This document shows positions 26,335 to 34,464 of a DNA stretch of 52,415 bases, piece after piece; the stretch's first letter is position 1, and every line of letters begins with the position of its first letter. The DNA is taken from assembly GCA_021463195.1 (NCBI GenBank), contig JAJTXZ010000029.1:1-52415 (forward strand), given 5' to 3'. This DNA comes from Anaerolineae bacterium. Its GTDB lineage: Bacteria > Chloroflexota > Anaerolineae > UBA4142 > SHND01. Made by a program: the position numbers and the translations under genes. The notes beneath the pieces were generated by a model, which was not told the DNA's origin, made no database searches, and saw only the letters and a program-made list of their open reading frames with translations.

Positions 26335-27042
26335 ATGAATATGAATTCATCAACAACGCGGCGTCGCGTGCTTTTGTGCGCGCTCGTCACGCCATTGTGT
26401 CTGCTGGGCGGCGCGCTGGTCGGCGGCATCTTGGGCGGGATTGTGCATGGCGGGCTGCCGGGGCATTTACAAGAGTGGACGAAAATCGCGATTGCGGTGC
26501 CTTTTGCGCTCGCGGGCGCGTTAGCAGGCGGCGCGCTGTGGGGTCATCTCATTGCGCGCATCACGGAGGTTGGCGAACCGCGGCGGATGATGCTCGCCGG
26601 CGCGCTCGGTTATGGACTGACTGCGCTGGCGGTCGTACTGGGTTTGACGCTGCTGGAACAAATCATTGTGGAACAAGGTCGCGGACCGAATCTGCCGCTT
26701 CATAACATCTTTACACTGTTGTTCATGCCCGCCGCGTTTCTCATCGCGTTTGGGGGCGCGTTCGCGTTGGGGTTTGCGGCACAAGGTTTCGCCCTCGCGC
26801 AGCGTGCAGGACTGGCGAGTGGGCTCGCGGCAGGCGCGACGTTTCTCGCGGTGAATTTGACGATGCAAGCGCTGGGGTGGGTGATCGGCGCGCCGGGCGC
26901 GGCAGAACGCGCGACGATGTTGACCGTGATGTTCACGGGGAATTTCGCCGCGGCGCTGGTCGCCGGTGGAGTGATGAGCATGATTCTCTTGCCCGCGCCG
27001 CGTCAACTATCACAACCGCAAAGATATTTTGAACGCGGATGA
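26335..27042 (+). CDS. Polytopic membrane protein of unknown function
   Basis: A 235-residue Gly/Ala-rich protein with about six hydrophobic segments (starting near 14, 48, 83, 122, 150 and 205). It is not recognised. It starts 15 bases after the methyltransferase stop and is probably translated from the same message. Its last codons contain ACGCGGATGA, which pairs with a complementary sequence 26 bases downstream (27068-27077), forming a hairpin that may act after the stop codon. Confidence 0.6.
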   Translation: MNMNSSTTRRRVLLCALVTPLCLLGGALVGGILGGIVHGGLPGHLQEWTKIAIAVPFALAGALAGGALWGHLIARITEVGEPRRMMLAGALGYGLTALAVVLGLTLLEQIIVEQGRGPNLPLHNIFTLLFMPAAFLIAFGGAFALGFAAQGFALAQRAGLASGLAAGATFLAVNLTMQALGWVIGAPGAAERATMLTVMFTGNFAAALVAGGVMSMILLPAPRQLSQPQRYFERG

Positions 27043-27106
27043 TTCGTTTTTCCGCGAAAATCAGCGTTCATCCGCGTCCGATAGAGTTAGGCATAGGAGG
27101 CAAAAC

Positions 27107-27637
27107 ATGACAAGCACGAACAAACCAATCAGCGCTAAAAAATCCGAAACGTTTTTTGAACGCTACAGCTGGATTGTATTCTTGGCGCTCGGACTGATTA
27201 TTGCGCTCTTTGGTCTGGGCGACATTTTGTCGGGCGGCGCAACGTTCGAGGGTGGCGAAGCACCGACTCTGCAAGGTATTAGCGGTATGACGTGGCAGCA
27301 GTTGAGCAGCGCGAACCCTAACGCGGCGAGCATGATTGACTATCTCGTTCGCGCGGGTGGGGTGCACCTTTTCATTCTCGGTCTCTTGAGCATGGTCGTC
27401 GCCGCAACCGCATTTCGGCGCGGCGAGCGCTGGGCGTGGTACGCGATGTGGCTGTGGCCCCTCTGGTTGGGAATGGTGATTCTCCTCTTGCTCAGCGTGT
27501 ACAAACAGTCGAGCCCCGGAGTTCCGCCGCCGCTTGTGTCGGGAGGGATATTTATCGTCATAACAATCGTGACACTCGCGCTCTCGTTTCGCAAATTCTT
27601 TCCGAAACAGCAAACGGCAGTCGCGGCAGTTGGATAA
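27107..27637 (+). CDS. Small membrane protein of unknown function
   Basis: A 176-residue protein with four hydrophobic helices (about 20-40, 82-102, 112-132 and 142-163) and a short polar N-terminus. The ATG at 27107 is supported by TAGGAGG immediately upstream. No family is recognised; a DUF4064- or DoxX-like integral protein is possible. It is the last gene of the cytochrome-led group. Confidence 0.6.
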   Translation: MTSTNKPISAKKSETFFERYSWIVFLALGLIIALFGLGDILSGGATFEGGEAPTLQGISGMTWQQLSSANPNAASMIDYLVRAGGVHLFILGLLSMVVAATAFRRGERWAWYAMWLWPLWLGMVILLLLSVYKQSSPGVPPPLVSGGIFIVITIVTLALSFRKFFPKQQTAVAAVG

Positions 27638-27670
27638 GTGATTTCCGATAATGTCCATCGGCGAAATCGT

Positions 27671-27769
27671 GGCAACAAGGTCACAAAGGTCTGCGGCGAA
27701 TCGAAAAGATTCGCGAACGCAGACTGGTACGCACTAACGTGCGGAGGCACGTTTCGTGTTTTTGTTGCC
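27671..27769. other. Multibranch inverted-repeat element
   Basis: In the 218-base gap before the histidine kinase, GGCAACAA (27671-27678) pairs exactly with TTGTTGCC (27762-27769). Inside are three further hairpins: GTCTGCG-GCGAATC with GATTCGC-CGCAGAC (27689-27724, 5-base loop, 3-base bulge), GCAC/GTGC (27731-27742) and CACG/CGTG (27748-27758). This nested fold looks like a structured RNA or a small transposable repeat. It is not a tRNA. Nothing else is seen in the gap. Confidence 0.45.
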
Positions 27770-27855
27770 GCGAATTCTATTCGCCCGATTGCAGTTGAAT
27801 GTCGCTTCAAGCCGCGCTATACTTGTAACGCATTGTAAATAGCGCGGGAGTTGAA

Positions 27856-30000
27856 ATGTCGGTTCAAGTGACGACGGATGTAAATGCGATTGCAAGTCAA
27901 AGCGCGCGCGCGCGGCGGCGTTGGCTCTGGCTCGCGCAAGCGTTTTGGATAATTTGCGCCGCGCTCGCGCTGTTGATTTTTTTGGCGGGCATCCCGTTGG
28001 GGTACGCGCTCCTCTTTAGCGGCGCGGGCTTTAACGTTCCAATTGATGCCCCCGCGTGGTACATCGCGAGCATGAGTGTTGTGCAAGGCATCGTGTCTCT
28101 CGCCGCCGCGCTGGTTTCGCTTGCTCTCGCGGGAATTGTTTTTTGGAAAAAACGCGCTGACCCGGGCGCGCTGTTTGTCTCGTTTTACCTCTTGGCATAC
28201 GGCGTCGTTCTTGCAGGACCGCTTGAGGCGCTCAACGGCTTTCCGCCCTTGTTTCCCGGGGCGTCCGCACCAAGCGGGATGCTCATCCCAACCAACCTGG
28301 TACTTGCCCTTCAAGCGTCGGTCTTTATTCCAGCCGTATTGCTGTTTTTTCTATTTCCAACCGGGCATTTCGTCCCGGTTTGGACGCGGTACGCAGCTCT
28401 AGCGCTCTTGCTGATTGCGCCGCTCTTTGTGTACGTCACGATAAATGAATGGCTCCCGAGGACGACACCCCTTGCTTGGTTCACGTTCGCAATGATTCTG
28501 ACGCTGCTCGGCGCAGGCATCTATAGTCAGGTCTATCGCTACCGCCGCGTTGCCAGCCGCGTCGAACGACAGCAAACTAAATGGGTCGTGTTTGGCATAG
28601 TGCTCACCTTTTTCTTGGTGAGTCTTACCCAAATTCCCTACGCCATGGTTGCACAAATACCGATGGGCGAATCGCAACCGTGGTGGGTGCCTCTATCCAG
28701 TCTGATTTGGTGGATTACGATCAGCATTCTGCCGTTCTCGCTCGCCATCGCGGTGTTGGGTTATCGCCTGTGGGATATTGATATCATCATCAATCGCGCG
28801 CTCGTGTATGGCGCGCTCACGGCGTTCGTCGTCGGGATGTACATTGTGAGCGTGGGCGCGTTCAGCGCGCTATTTCAAACGAGTGGGAATCTTTTCGTCT
28901 CGCTGCTTGCAACCGCCGCCATCGCGATTTTGTTTCAACCACTGCGCGAGCGTTTGCAGCGCGGCGTCAATCGGCTCATGTACGGCGAACGCGATGACCC
29001 ATATCGCGTGCTGACGCGTCTCGGCGCGCAGCTCGAAAATGCGATGGAACCATTTTCCGCGTTGACGCAAACGGTGGAAACCGTAGCCGCCGCGTTGAAA
29101 CTGCCGTATGTGGCGATTGCGCTGGAACAAGACGGAAATTTACAAACGGTTGCGGCGCATGGGACAGCCCCGCAAACCGTGAACCGTTTTCCGCTCATCC
29201 ATGCGGGGGAACCGATTGGGGAATTGGTCGCGGCGCCGCGCACGGCGAACGAAACTCTGACACCTGCGGATGAACGACTGCTGCGCGACCTAGCGCGTCA
29301 AATCAGCATTGCCGCGCGCACGGCAGTGTTGACGAGTGATTTGGAACAAGCGCGGCTGCGGATTGTGACCGAACGCGGCGAGGCGCGGCGGCAGCTGGCG
29401 AGTGATTTGCACGACGGCGTGGGACATCAACTCGTCGGCTTGACTCGCCAAATCGAAAATGCGACGCCCAAAGTCCCGGATTCTGCCGCGCTGCTTTCGA
29501 TTGAATTTCTCGCGGACCTCAAGCGGCGCGTCATTGCGCTTACAACACAAGTGCGCGGACTGGCGCATCAACTCTATCCCCCCGAATTAGATGTGCTGGG
29601 GTTGAGCGGCGCGCTGCGGGAACACGCAGACAGCTATTCCACTTTTAGAGTATTATTCGACGCGCCGACAAGTTTGCCGCGTTTGCCCGCCGAAATTGAA
29701 ACGGCGGCGTATTACATCGTGCTGGAAGCGCTTACGAACGTGGACAAACATGCGAACGCCAAGACGTGTACGATTCGCTTGCGCTTGTCCGCGGCGGATT
29801 TGGCGACGCACGTGCAGTGGTTGGAATTTGATATTGTGGATGATGGACGCGGATTCACCGCCAACGAAACGCGCGGCTTGGGACTGCTTTCGATGCGGGC
29901 GCGCGCTGCCGAAGTCGGAGGCGCTTGTCACATTCTGCAAAATCGCGGCGGCGGAACTGCCGTTTTTGCGCGGATCCCATGCATCCTGAAAGTGGAGTGA
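27856..30000 (+). CDS. NarL-type membrane sensor histidine kinase
   Basis: The 714-residue protein has about nine membrane helices in residues 20-355, a GAF-like segment (about 395-495), a HisKA_3 dimerisation region with phospho-acceptor His near 518 (DLHDGVGHQL) and an HATPase domain with N-box EALTNVDKHAN near 623, G-boxes DDGRGF and GLGLLSMRARA near 675. GGGAG precedes the ATG. The response regulator starts 5 bases after its stop. The large membrane input domain suggests sensing of a membrane or lipid-soluble signal; the ligand is unknown. Confidence 0.9.
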   Translation: MSVQVTTDVNAIASQSARARRRWLWLAQAFWIICAALALLIFLAGIPLGYALLFSGAGFNVPIDAPAWYIASMSVVQGIVSLAAALVSLALAGIVFWKKRADPGALFVSFYLLAYGVVLAGPLEALNGFPPLFPGASAPSGMLIPTNLVLALQASVFIPAVLLFFLFPTGHFVPVWTRYAALALLLIAPLFVYVTINEWLPRTTPLAWFTFAMILTLLGAGIYSQVYRYRRVASRVERQQTKWVVFGIVLTFFLVSLTQIPYAMVAQIPMGESQPWWVPLSSLIWWITISILPFSLAIAVLGYRLWDIDIIINRALVYGALTAFVVGMYIVSVGAFSALFQTSGNLFVSLLATAAIAILFQPLRERLQRGVNRLMYGERDDPYRVLTRLGAQLENAMEPFSALTQTVETVAAALKLPYVAIALEQDGNLQTVAAHGTAPQTVNRFPLIHAGEPIGELVAAPRTANETLTPADERLLRDLARQISIAARTAVLTSDLEQARLRIVTERGEARRQLASDLHDGVGHQLVGLTRQIENATPKVPDSAALLSIEFLADLKRRVIALTTQVRGLAHQLYPPELDVLGLSGALREHADSYSTFRVLFDAPTSLPRLPAEIETAAYYIVLEALTNVDKHANAKTCTIRLRLSAADLATHVQWLEFDIVDDGRGFTANETRGLGLLSMRARAAEVGGACHILQNRGGGTAVFARIPCILKVE

Positions 30001-30005
30001 ATTTT

Positions 30006-30665
30006 ATGGACTGTATCCGTATTCTCATTGCCGATGACCAGACCATCACGCGCAGCGGCTTGCAAACGATGCTGGCGGAACATCAAGACATGCAAGTCAT
30101 CGGCGAAGCGCGCGATGGCGCAGAAGTCGTCGAGTTGGCGGCGTCGCTGCAACCGGACGTGATTTTGATGGATGTGCGAATGCCGGGCATCAACGGCATC
30201 GAAGCGACGCGCCGCATCCATCGCACCAGTCCGCACATCCGCATTTTAGTCCTCACCGTCTTTGATGATGACACGTTAGTGTTCCCAGTGATTCGCGCCG
30301 GCGCGAGCGGGTATCTGCTCAAGAATACGGAACAAGATGAATTGCTGCGGGCGATTCGCACGGTCGCAAACGGCGGCGCCATCTTTAGCCCCGGCATCGC
30401 GCAAAAAGTGCTGGGCTATCTCAATGCGCCGCAGCCGAATGCGCCCAAGGAAAGCTTTGACGAACTCACCGCGCGCGAACGCGAAATTTTGGAACTCATC
30501 GCGCAGGGCAAAACGAACGCCGAAATTGCGACGACGTTGAACCTCAGCAGCAAGACGGTGAGCAATTACATTTCGAATGTGCTGCTCAAACTCCACGCCA
30601 CCGACCGCGCCAAGTTGATGTTGATGGCGCTTGAGCATGGCTTGGGACAGGCGAACAAACTGTGA
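30006..30665 (+). CDS. NarL/FixJ-family response regulator
   Basis: A 219-residue regulator: receiver domain with acidic pair D10-D11, phospho-acceptor D56 (LMDVRMP) and conserved K106, then a LuxR-type helix-turn-helix (LTAREREILELIAQGKTNAEIATTLNLSSKTVSNY in pieces, about 150-205). The ATG at 30006 is where the domain begins; an upstream frame inside the kinase gene is rejected. It is the cognate partner of the kinase just upstream. It converges on the E2 gene with 23 bases between stops. Confidence 0.92.
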   Translation: MDCIRILIADDQTITRSGLQTMLAEHQDMQVIGEARDGAEVVELAASLQPDVILMDVRMPGINGIEATRRIHRTSPHIRILVLTVFDDDTLVFPVIRAGASGYLLKNTEQDELLRAIRTVANGGAIFSPGIAQKVLGYLNAPQPNAPKESFDELTAREREILELIAQGKTNAEIATTLNLSSKTVSNYISNVLLKLHATDRAKLMLMALEHGLGQANKL

Positions 30666-30688
30666 GCATCCAGCAACGTAATCTTCTC

Positions 30689-31939
30689 TCACGCATACGT
30701 TTCCAGAAAATCGGTAAAACGTTGCATGAATTGGTCACCCGCCGACGCGTCGAGCAAGCGATGATCAAAGGTGAGACCGAGATACACCATCGGACGAATC
30801 GCGATTGCGTCGTCAACGACAATGACGCGCTTTTGAATCGCGCCGACGCCGAGAATCGCCGTCGTGCCGAACGGAATGATCGGCGTGCCAAAGAGCGAAC
30901 CGAAAATGCCATAGTTGGTGATGGTGAACGTCGCGCCTTGCACTTCTTCGGGCGCGAGTTTTTTCGCGCGCGCCCGCGCCGCCAAATCGTTCACCCCGCG
31001 CGCGAGCGCGAGCAAACTTTTTTCTTCGGCGTTTTTGATGACCGGCACAATCAAGCCATCTTCCAGCGCGACCGCGATGCCGAGATTCACCGCGCGCTGC
31101 ATCACAATGCCTTGTTCCGTATAACGCGCGTTGACGAATGGGGTCGCTTGAATCGCCGCGATGGCTGCCTGCGCGAAATACGCGGTGTAGGTGAGTTTGA
31201 CGCCCTGTTTTGAAAATTCCGCTTGCTGCGCGCGCATGTGCGCGAGGACGCGCGTCATGTCCGCTTCGTGAATCGAGGTCACGTGCGGAATCGTTTGTTT
31301 CGAACGCGTCATGTGTTCCGCAATCGCGCGGCGCATTGTCGTCAACGGCACGATTTCTGATTCGCCATCCGTCACAGGCGGAACGATTGTGCGCGCGGGC
31401 GCGGCGACTGTTTCCGCTTGGCGCGGCGCTTGCGTTTGAATTTTTTCCGGCGCGGCGATGGGCGCGCGTCGTTTCAAAAAAGCATCCAAGTCTTTTTTGC
31501 TGACGCGTCCGCCTTCGCCCGTGCCTTGAATCGCCGCGAGTTCCGCGCTGCTGATATTGTGTTCCGCCATCATGCGCGCGACGACGGGGGTGAGGCGATT
31601 GCGAGAGGAGGGAGATTCGAGATTCGAGACTGGAGATTGGAGACTGGAGACTGGAGACTGATTACTTGCTACTGTCGCCTGTTGACTGCCGTCTGCCGTC
31701 TGGCTTTCCCCAATCACTCCCACAACCGTTCCCGCGTTCACCGTCGTTCCTTCGCCAACGAGAATTTGCAGCAGCGTGCCTGACGCGGGCGCGGGAATTT
31801 CGGTCGTCACTTTGTCGGTGATGACTTCGATGATGGGTTCGTACAGTTTCACGTCATCGCCAACCTGTTTGAGCCATTTACCAACGGTGCCTTCGATTAC
31901 ACTTTCGCCCAGTTGGGGCATTACAACGTTCGTCGTCAT
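30689..31939 (-). CDS. Dihydrolipoamide acyltransferase (2-oxo acid dehydrogenase E2)
   Basis: The 416-residue protein has one lipoyl domain with the lipoylated Lys at 43 (EVITDKVTTEIP), a peripheral subunit-binding domain (about 115-150, VARMMAEHNISSAELAAIQGTG) and a catalytic domain ending in TFDHRLLDASAGDQF with active-site His393 and Asp397; the usual DG after that Asp is DA here. The linker between lipoyl and E3-binding domains is made of the heptamer repeat (31611-31660), giving SPVSSLQSPVSNLESP. No E1 or E3 genes are in the window, so it is an orphan or acts with distant partners. Acyl group unknown; branched-chain or pyruvate complexes are equally possible. Confidence 0.88.
   Translation of the reverse strand: MTTNVVMPQLGESVIEGTVGKWLKQVGDDVKLYEPIIEVITDKVTTEIPAPASGTLLQILVGEGTTVNAGTVVGVIGESQTADGSQQATVASNQSPVSSLQSPVSNLESPSSRNRLTPVVARMMAEHNISSAELAAIQGTGEGGRVSKKDLDAFLKRRAPIAAPEKIQTQAPRQAETVAAPARTIVPPVTDGESEIVPLTTMRRAIAEHMTRSKQTIPHVTSIHEADMTRVLAHMRAQQAEFSKQGVKLTYTAYFAQAAIAAIQATPFVNARYTEQGIVMQRAVNLGIAVALEDGLIVPVIKNAEEKSLLALARGVNDLAARARAKKLAPEEVQGATFTITNYGIFGSLFGTPIIPFGTTAILGVGAIQKRVIVVDDAIAIRPMVYLGLTFDHRLLDASAGDQFMQRFTDFLETYA
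31611..31660. repeat. Heptamer array within the E2 linker
   Basis: Tandem 7-base units GATTCGA, GACTGGA and GATTGGA run through the coding sequence for the flexible linker. Read on the coding strand they give repeated S-P-V-S-x-L-Q residues. The same unit is intergenic at 15358-15399 and in-frame at 39188-39222. Confidence 0.8.
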
Positions 31940-31980
31940 TCATTCCTCCATGCGATATGTTCAGTCTTGACCCAATTTCC

Positions 31981-32051
31981 TTTTTGGACGCGGATTTCTA
32001 AACTGTTTTTTGTTTTATCCGCGTTCATCCGCGTTTATCCGCGTCCAAAAA
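31981..32051. repeat. Inverted repeat with GCGGAT/ATCCGC units
   Basis: Perfect 15-base arms at 31981-31995 (TTTTTGGACGCGGAT) and 32037-32051 flank a spacer containing two more ATCCGCGTT units. It fills most of the 117-base gap between the PaaK and E2 genes and overlaps no essential coding sequence. Could act as a terminator-like hairpin; it resembles the repeats at 33376-33460 and 27033-27077. Confidence 0.7.
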
Positions 32052-32056
32052 AGAAT

Positions 32057-33352
32057 CTATTTGCGTTTATCAATCACGCGCACCGCTTTGCCAACGGGAC
32101 GCGCCAACGTTCCTGCCGCGACATATTTCGGCGTCACCGTCAATCCGACAAAATCCAAGATTTCGCGCGCGATGCGTTCGCGTTCTACTTCGCCGAGAAA
32201 ATTTGTTTGCTCGACGACGAGTTCGAGCGTCTCGTTGCCGTGCGTATCATAAGCGAGCGTGATGCAATAATCGTGCGCGACGCCTTCGTGACGCAACAAC
32301 AACTGTTCAATTTGACTCGGATAAAAATTGACGCCTTTGAAAATAATCATGTCATCGCAGCGTCCGGTGAAACGCGCAAGCCGCAGATGCGTACGCCCGC
32401 AGTCGCAGCGTTCGCGCGAAATCACGCGCGTCACATCGCCGGTGCGAAAACGAATGAGCGGCAGCGCGTGGCGCGTCAACGTCGTTACCACCAATTCGCC
32501 CGCTTGCCCATCCGGCAGCAATTCGCCATTTTGCGGATTCACAATTTCGACGAGATAGTGGTCTTGCCAAACATGATTGCCGTCATGCGCCATGCAGTCA
32601 ATCCCCATGCCGACGCCGCCCGTTTCCGTCATGCCGATAATATCAAACGTTTCGATGCCCATCTCGCGCCCGATGCGCGCGCGCAATTCATCGCTCCAAA
32701 TCTCCGAGCCAAAAATTCCGACGCGCAATTTCGTTTGGCGAAAATCAAAATTCTCTTCGCGCGCGGCTTCCATCAAACGCAAAGGATACGTCGCAATCGC
32801 GGTGATAACCGTCGTGTTCAAATCGCGCATCAACTGTAATTGCAACAGCGTGCGTCCGGGCCCGGTGGGAATGTAAAACGCGCCCAACGCTTCCGCGCCA
32901 TAATGAAAACCGAAACCGCCGTTCGGCAAACCGAACGACGGCGTAACTTGAATCACATCCTCGCGCGTGACGCCCGCCGTGACCAAACAGCGCGCCATGC
33001 ACTCTGCCCATTGCAAAATGTCCGCGCGCGTGTACGGATTCAGCACCGGCTTGCCCGTCGTCCCCGAACTCATCTGCACGCGCGCGAATTCTTTTTGCGG
33101 CGCGCACGCATAGCCAAACGGATAGCCCGCGCGCAAATCGTTTTTGGTGAGCAATGGAAGCTGCGTCACATCGTCCAGCGAGCGAAACGTCTCGGCGCGC
33201 GGACTGCCGATTTTTCCCCAATACGCGGGATTGTTTTCGGCGATACGTTGAATCGTCTCGCGCAAACGCGTCAGCTGTAATTGTTCCAGCGCGCCGCGCT
33301 CCATCGTTTCATAATCGGACTGCCACATATTTTCGTTGTCAAGAGCTGACAT
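32057..33352 (-). CDS. paaK: Phenylacetate-CoA ligase family enzyme (PaaK)
   Basis: The 431-residue adenylate-forming enzyme has the PaaK phosphate-binding loop SSGTTGKP near 96-103, the adenine motif IIGMTETGG near 236, FRTGDVTRV near 303 and the terminal VRVIDKRK with catalytic lysine. It makes an aryl- or arylacetyl-CoA from acid, ATP and CoA via an acyl-adenylate. A cysteine pair in the CDCG motif of the RERCDCGRTH stretch is typical of the family. It lies on the same strand as the aromatic cluster but is separated from it by the cassette array. Substrate could be phenylacetate, benzoate or a hydroxylated analogue; the name rests on family, not on substrate. Confidence 0.85.
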   Translation of the reverse strand: MSALDNENMWQSDYETMERGALEQLQLTRLRETIQRIAENNPAYWGKIGSPRAETFRSLDDVTQLPLLTKNDLRAGYPFGYACAPQKEFARVQMSSGTTGKPVLNPYTRADILQWAECMARCLVTAGVTREDVIQVTPSFGLPNGGFGFHYGAEALGAFYIPTGPGRTLLQLQLMRDLNTTVITAIATYPLRLMEAAREENFDFRQTKLRVGIFGSEIWSDELRARIGREMGIETFDIIGMTETGGVGMGIDCMAHDGNHVWQDHYLVEIVNPQNGELLPDGQAGELVVTTLTRHALPLIRFRTGDVTRVISRERCDCGRTHLRLARFTGRCDDMIIFKGVNFYPSQIEQLLLRHEGVAHDYCITLAYDTHGNETLELVVEQTNFLGEVERERIAREILDFVGLTVTPKYVAAGTLARPVGKAVRVIDKRK

Positions 33353-33375
33353 ATTACATTACCGATTTATTTTTG

Positions 33376-33460
33376 GGACACAGATTTCGCAGATTTTCAC
33401 AGATAATACAAGCGATGACCTTTATCGCAAGAATCTGTGCTATCTGTGGCATCTGTGTCC
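33376..33460. repeat. GGACACAGAT inverted repeat
   Basis: GGACACAGAT (33376-33385) is exactly complementary to ATCTGTGTCC (33451-33460). The interior holds further CAGAT/ATCTG units (CGCAGATTTTCACAGAT against ATCTGTGCTATCTGTGG), so the whole can fold into a long imperfect hairpin in the 127-base gap between the fusion gene and PaaK. Confidence 0.7.
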
Positions 33461-33479
33461 AAATCTATGATGAACTGTG

Positions 33480-34370
33480 TCAGGTCCCTAGCGCAATTTC
33501 ATCGCGATGTCCGAACCCTTGCGAATTGTCAACAAAATAAACGCGCGTCGGCGTGAGACGATACCACGCGACGCGGCTGAATGCGCGCGCGATTTTGGCG
33601 GGCGCGCGCGCGATATTTCCGACGATGGAAAATTTTTTGCCGTACAACAAGATCGCGCGCGCTTGCTCCAAACCTTCCAAGCGCGTCACGTTGCCTTCCA
33701 GCTGAATTCCTTTGATGGCGCGCCAATCGTCGTAATCTTCTTGAATCGTCACCGCCACGCGCGGGTTCGCCGCAAGGTTCAAACTGTGACGCGTGGAGGG
33801 CGACGAGAGAAAATACAAATCAAAATTTTCGTGTACGTAAAAAACCGCCGCCGCCCACAATCCTTCCGGTCCGTGCGTCGCAAGCGTCATTACATTATGC
33901 GCGCGCAAATATGCTTGCGCGTTAATGCGCGCGTTCGCGTTACTGCGCGCATCCGCGTTCTCGCGCGCGTTCGCGTTTTCGTCCATCGCCAATTCAAGCG
34001 CGAGCGCGTCGCCGTCGTTCAACTGCAAGGTTTCGCGCAATGAAACATTCGCGATAATTTCGATTTGGGTTGGCGAATATCCTGCCACTTCAGGAAAAAT
34101 AATCGCGCCGTTCACGCGCCCCGCGACGCGAATCGGATACGCGCGCGCGCTGCACCAATCCGCGTTCGGCGGAACAATCTCGACACCCGGCGCGGTTTTC
34201 CACTGTTCCCATGCGCTCGCGTCGGACGCGTCAACCATCACATTGAGCGTGCCGGGAAAGGGGTCAATGCCGAGCTTGTCAACAAATTGCGCGCGCGCCC
34301 ATTCGAGCTGCGTAAGTTGCGCGCCTTGCCCGAGTCCCGTAACAACGCGCCCGGTAATCTTGGCTGTCAC
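33480..34370 (-). CDS. CTP-dependent riboflavin kinase-like domain fused to FMN split barrel
   Basis: A 296-residue protein in two parts. Residues 1-128 resemble the DUF120 family, the CTP-dependent riboflavin kinase of archaea: GRVVTGLGQGAQLTQLEW at 7-24, the hallmark FPGTLNVMV at 38-46, and a C-terminal hydrophobic stretch DALALEL. Residues 151-296 are a pyridoxamine-phosphate-oxidase-like FMN split barrel (VMTLATHGPEGLWAAAVFYV). They are joined by a low-complexity linker (129-150) of NANAR-type repeats. A kinase that makes FMN joined to a domain that binds FMN suggests local cofactor supply, perhaps for UbiX/UbiD prenyl-FMN; this is inference. Catalytic competence of the kinase part is untested. 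Located just beyond the cassette array, on the aromatic-cluster strand. Confidence 0.75.
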   Translation of the reverse strand: MTAKITGRVVTGLGQGAQLTQLEWARAQFVDKLGIDPFPGTLNVMVDASDASAWEQWKTAPGVEIVPPNADWCSARAYPIRVAGRVNGAIIFPEVAGYSPTQIEIIANVSLRETLQLNDGDALALELAMDENANARENADARSNANARINAQAYLRAHNVMTLATHGPEGLWAAAVFYVHENFDLYFLSSPSTRHSLNLAANPRVAVTIQEDYDDWRAIKGIQLEGNVTRLEGLEQARAILLYGKKFSIVGNIARAPAKIARAFSRVAWYRLTPTRVYFVDNSQGFGHRDEIALGT

Positions 34371-34408
34371 TGTGTTTTACATCTCATATAGAACGCGGAT
34401 TTTTCAAA

Positions 34409-34464
34409 CGTAACGGTTGGCGTTACTTGCGGGAGATATTGATTGCACACTCACGCTTACTATG
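34409..34464 (-). repeat. Short degenerate attC-like site, end of fourth cassette
   Basis: The left end CGTAACGGTTGGCGTTACTT matches the left ends of the other three sites (xxAACGGxxxGCGTTACTGG). The right end near CACGCTTAC is degenerate and the whole is only about 55 bases. It overlaps the stop codon of the RibD-like gene. This is the weakest of the four sites. Confidence 0.5.

Noticed and set aside
27671-27769. tRNA-like cloverleaf
   Set aside because: Arm lengths and loops do not fit a tRNA and there is no anticodon or CCA context. No tRNA or rRNA gene was recognised in the window.
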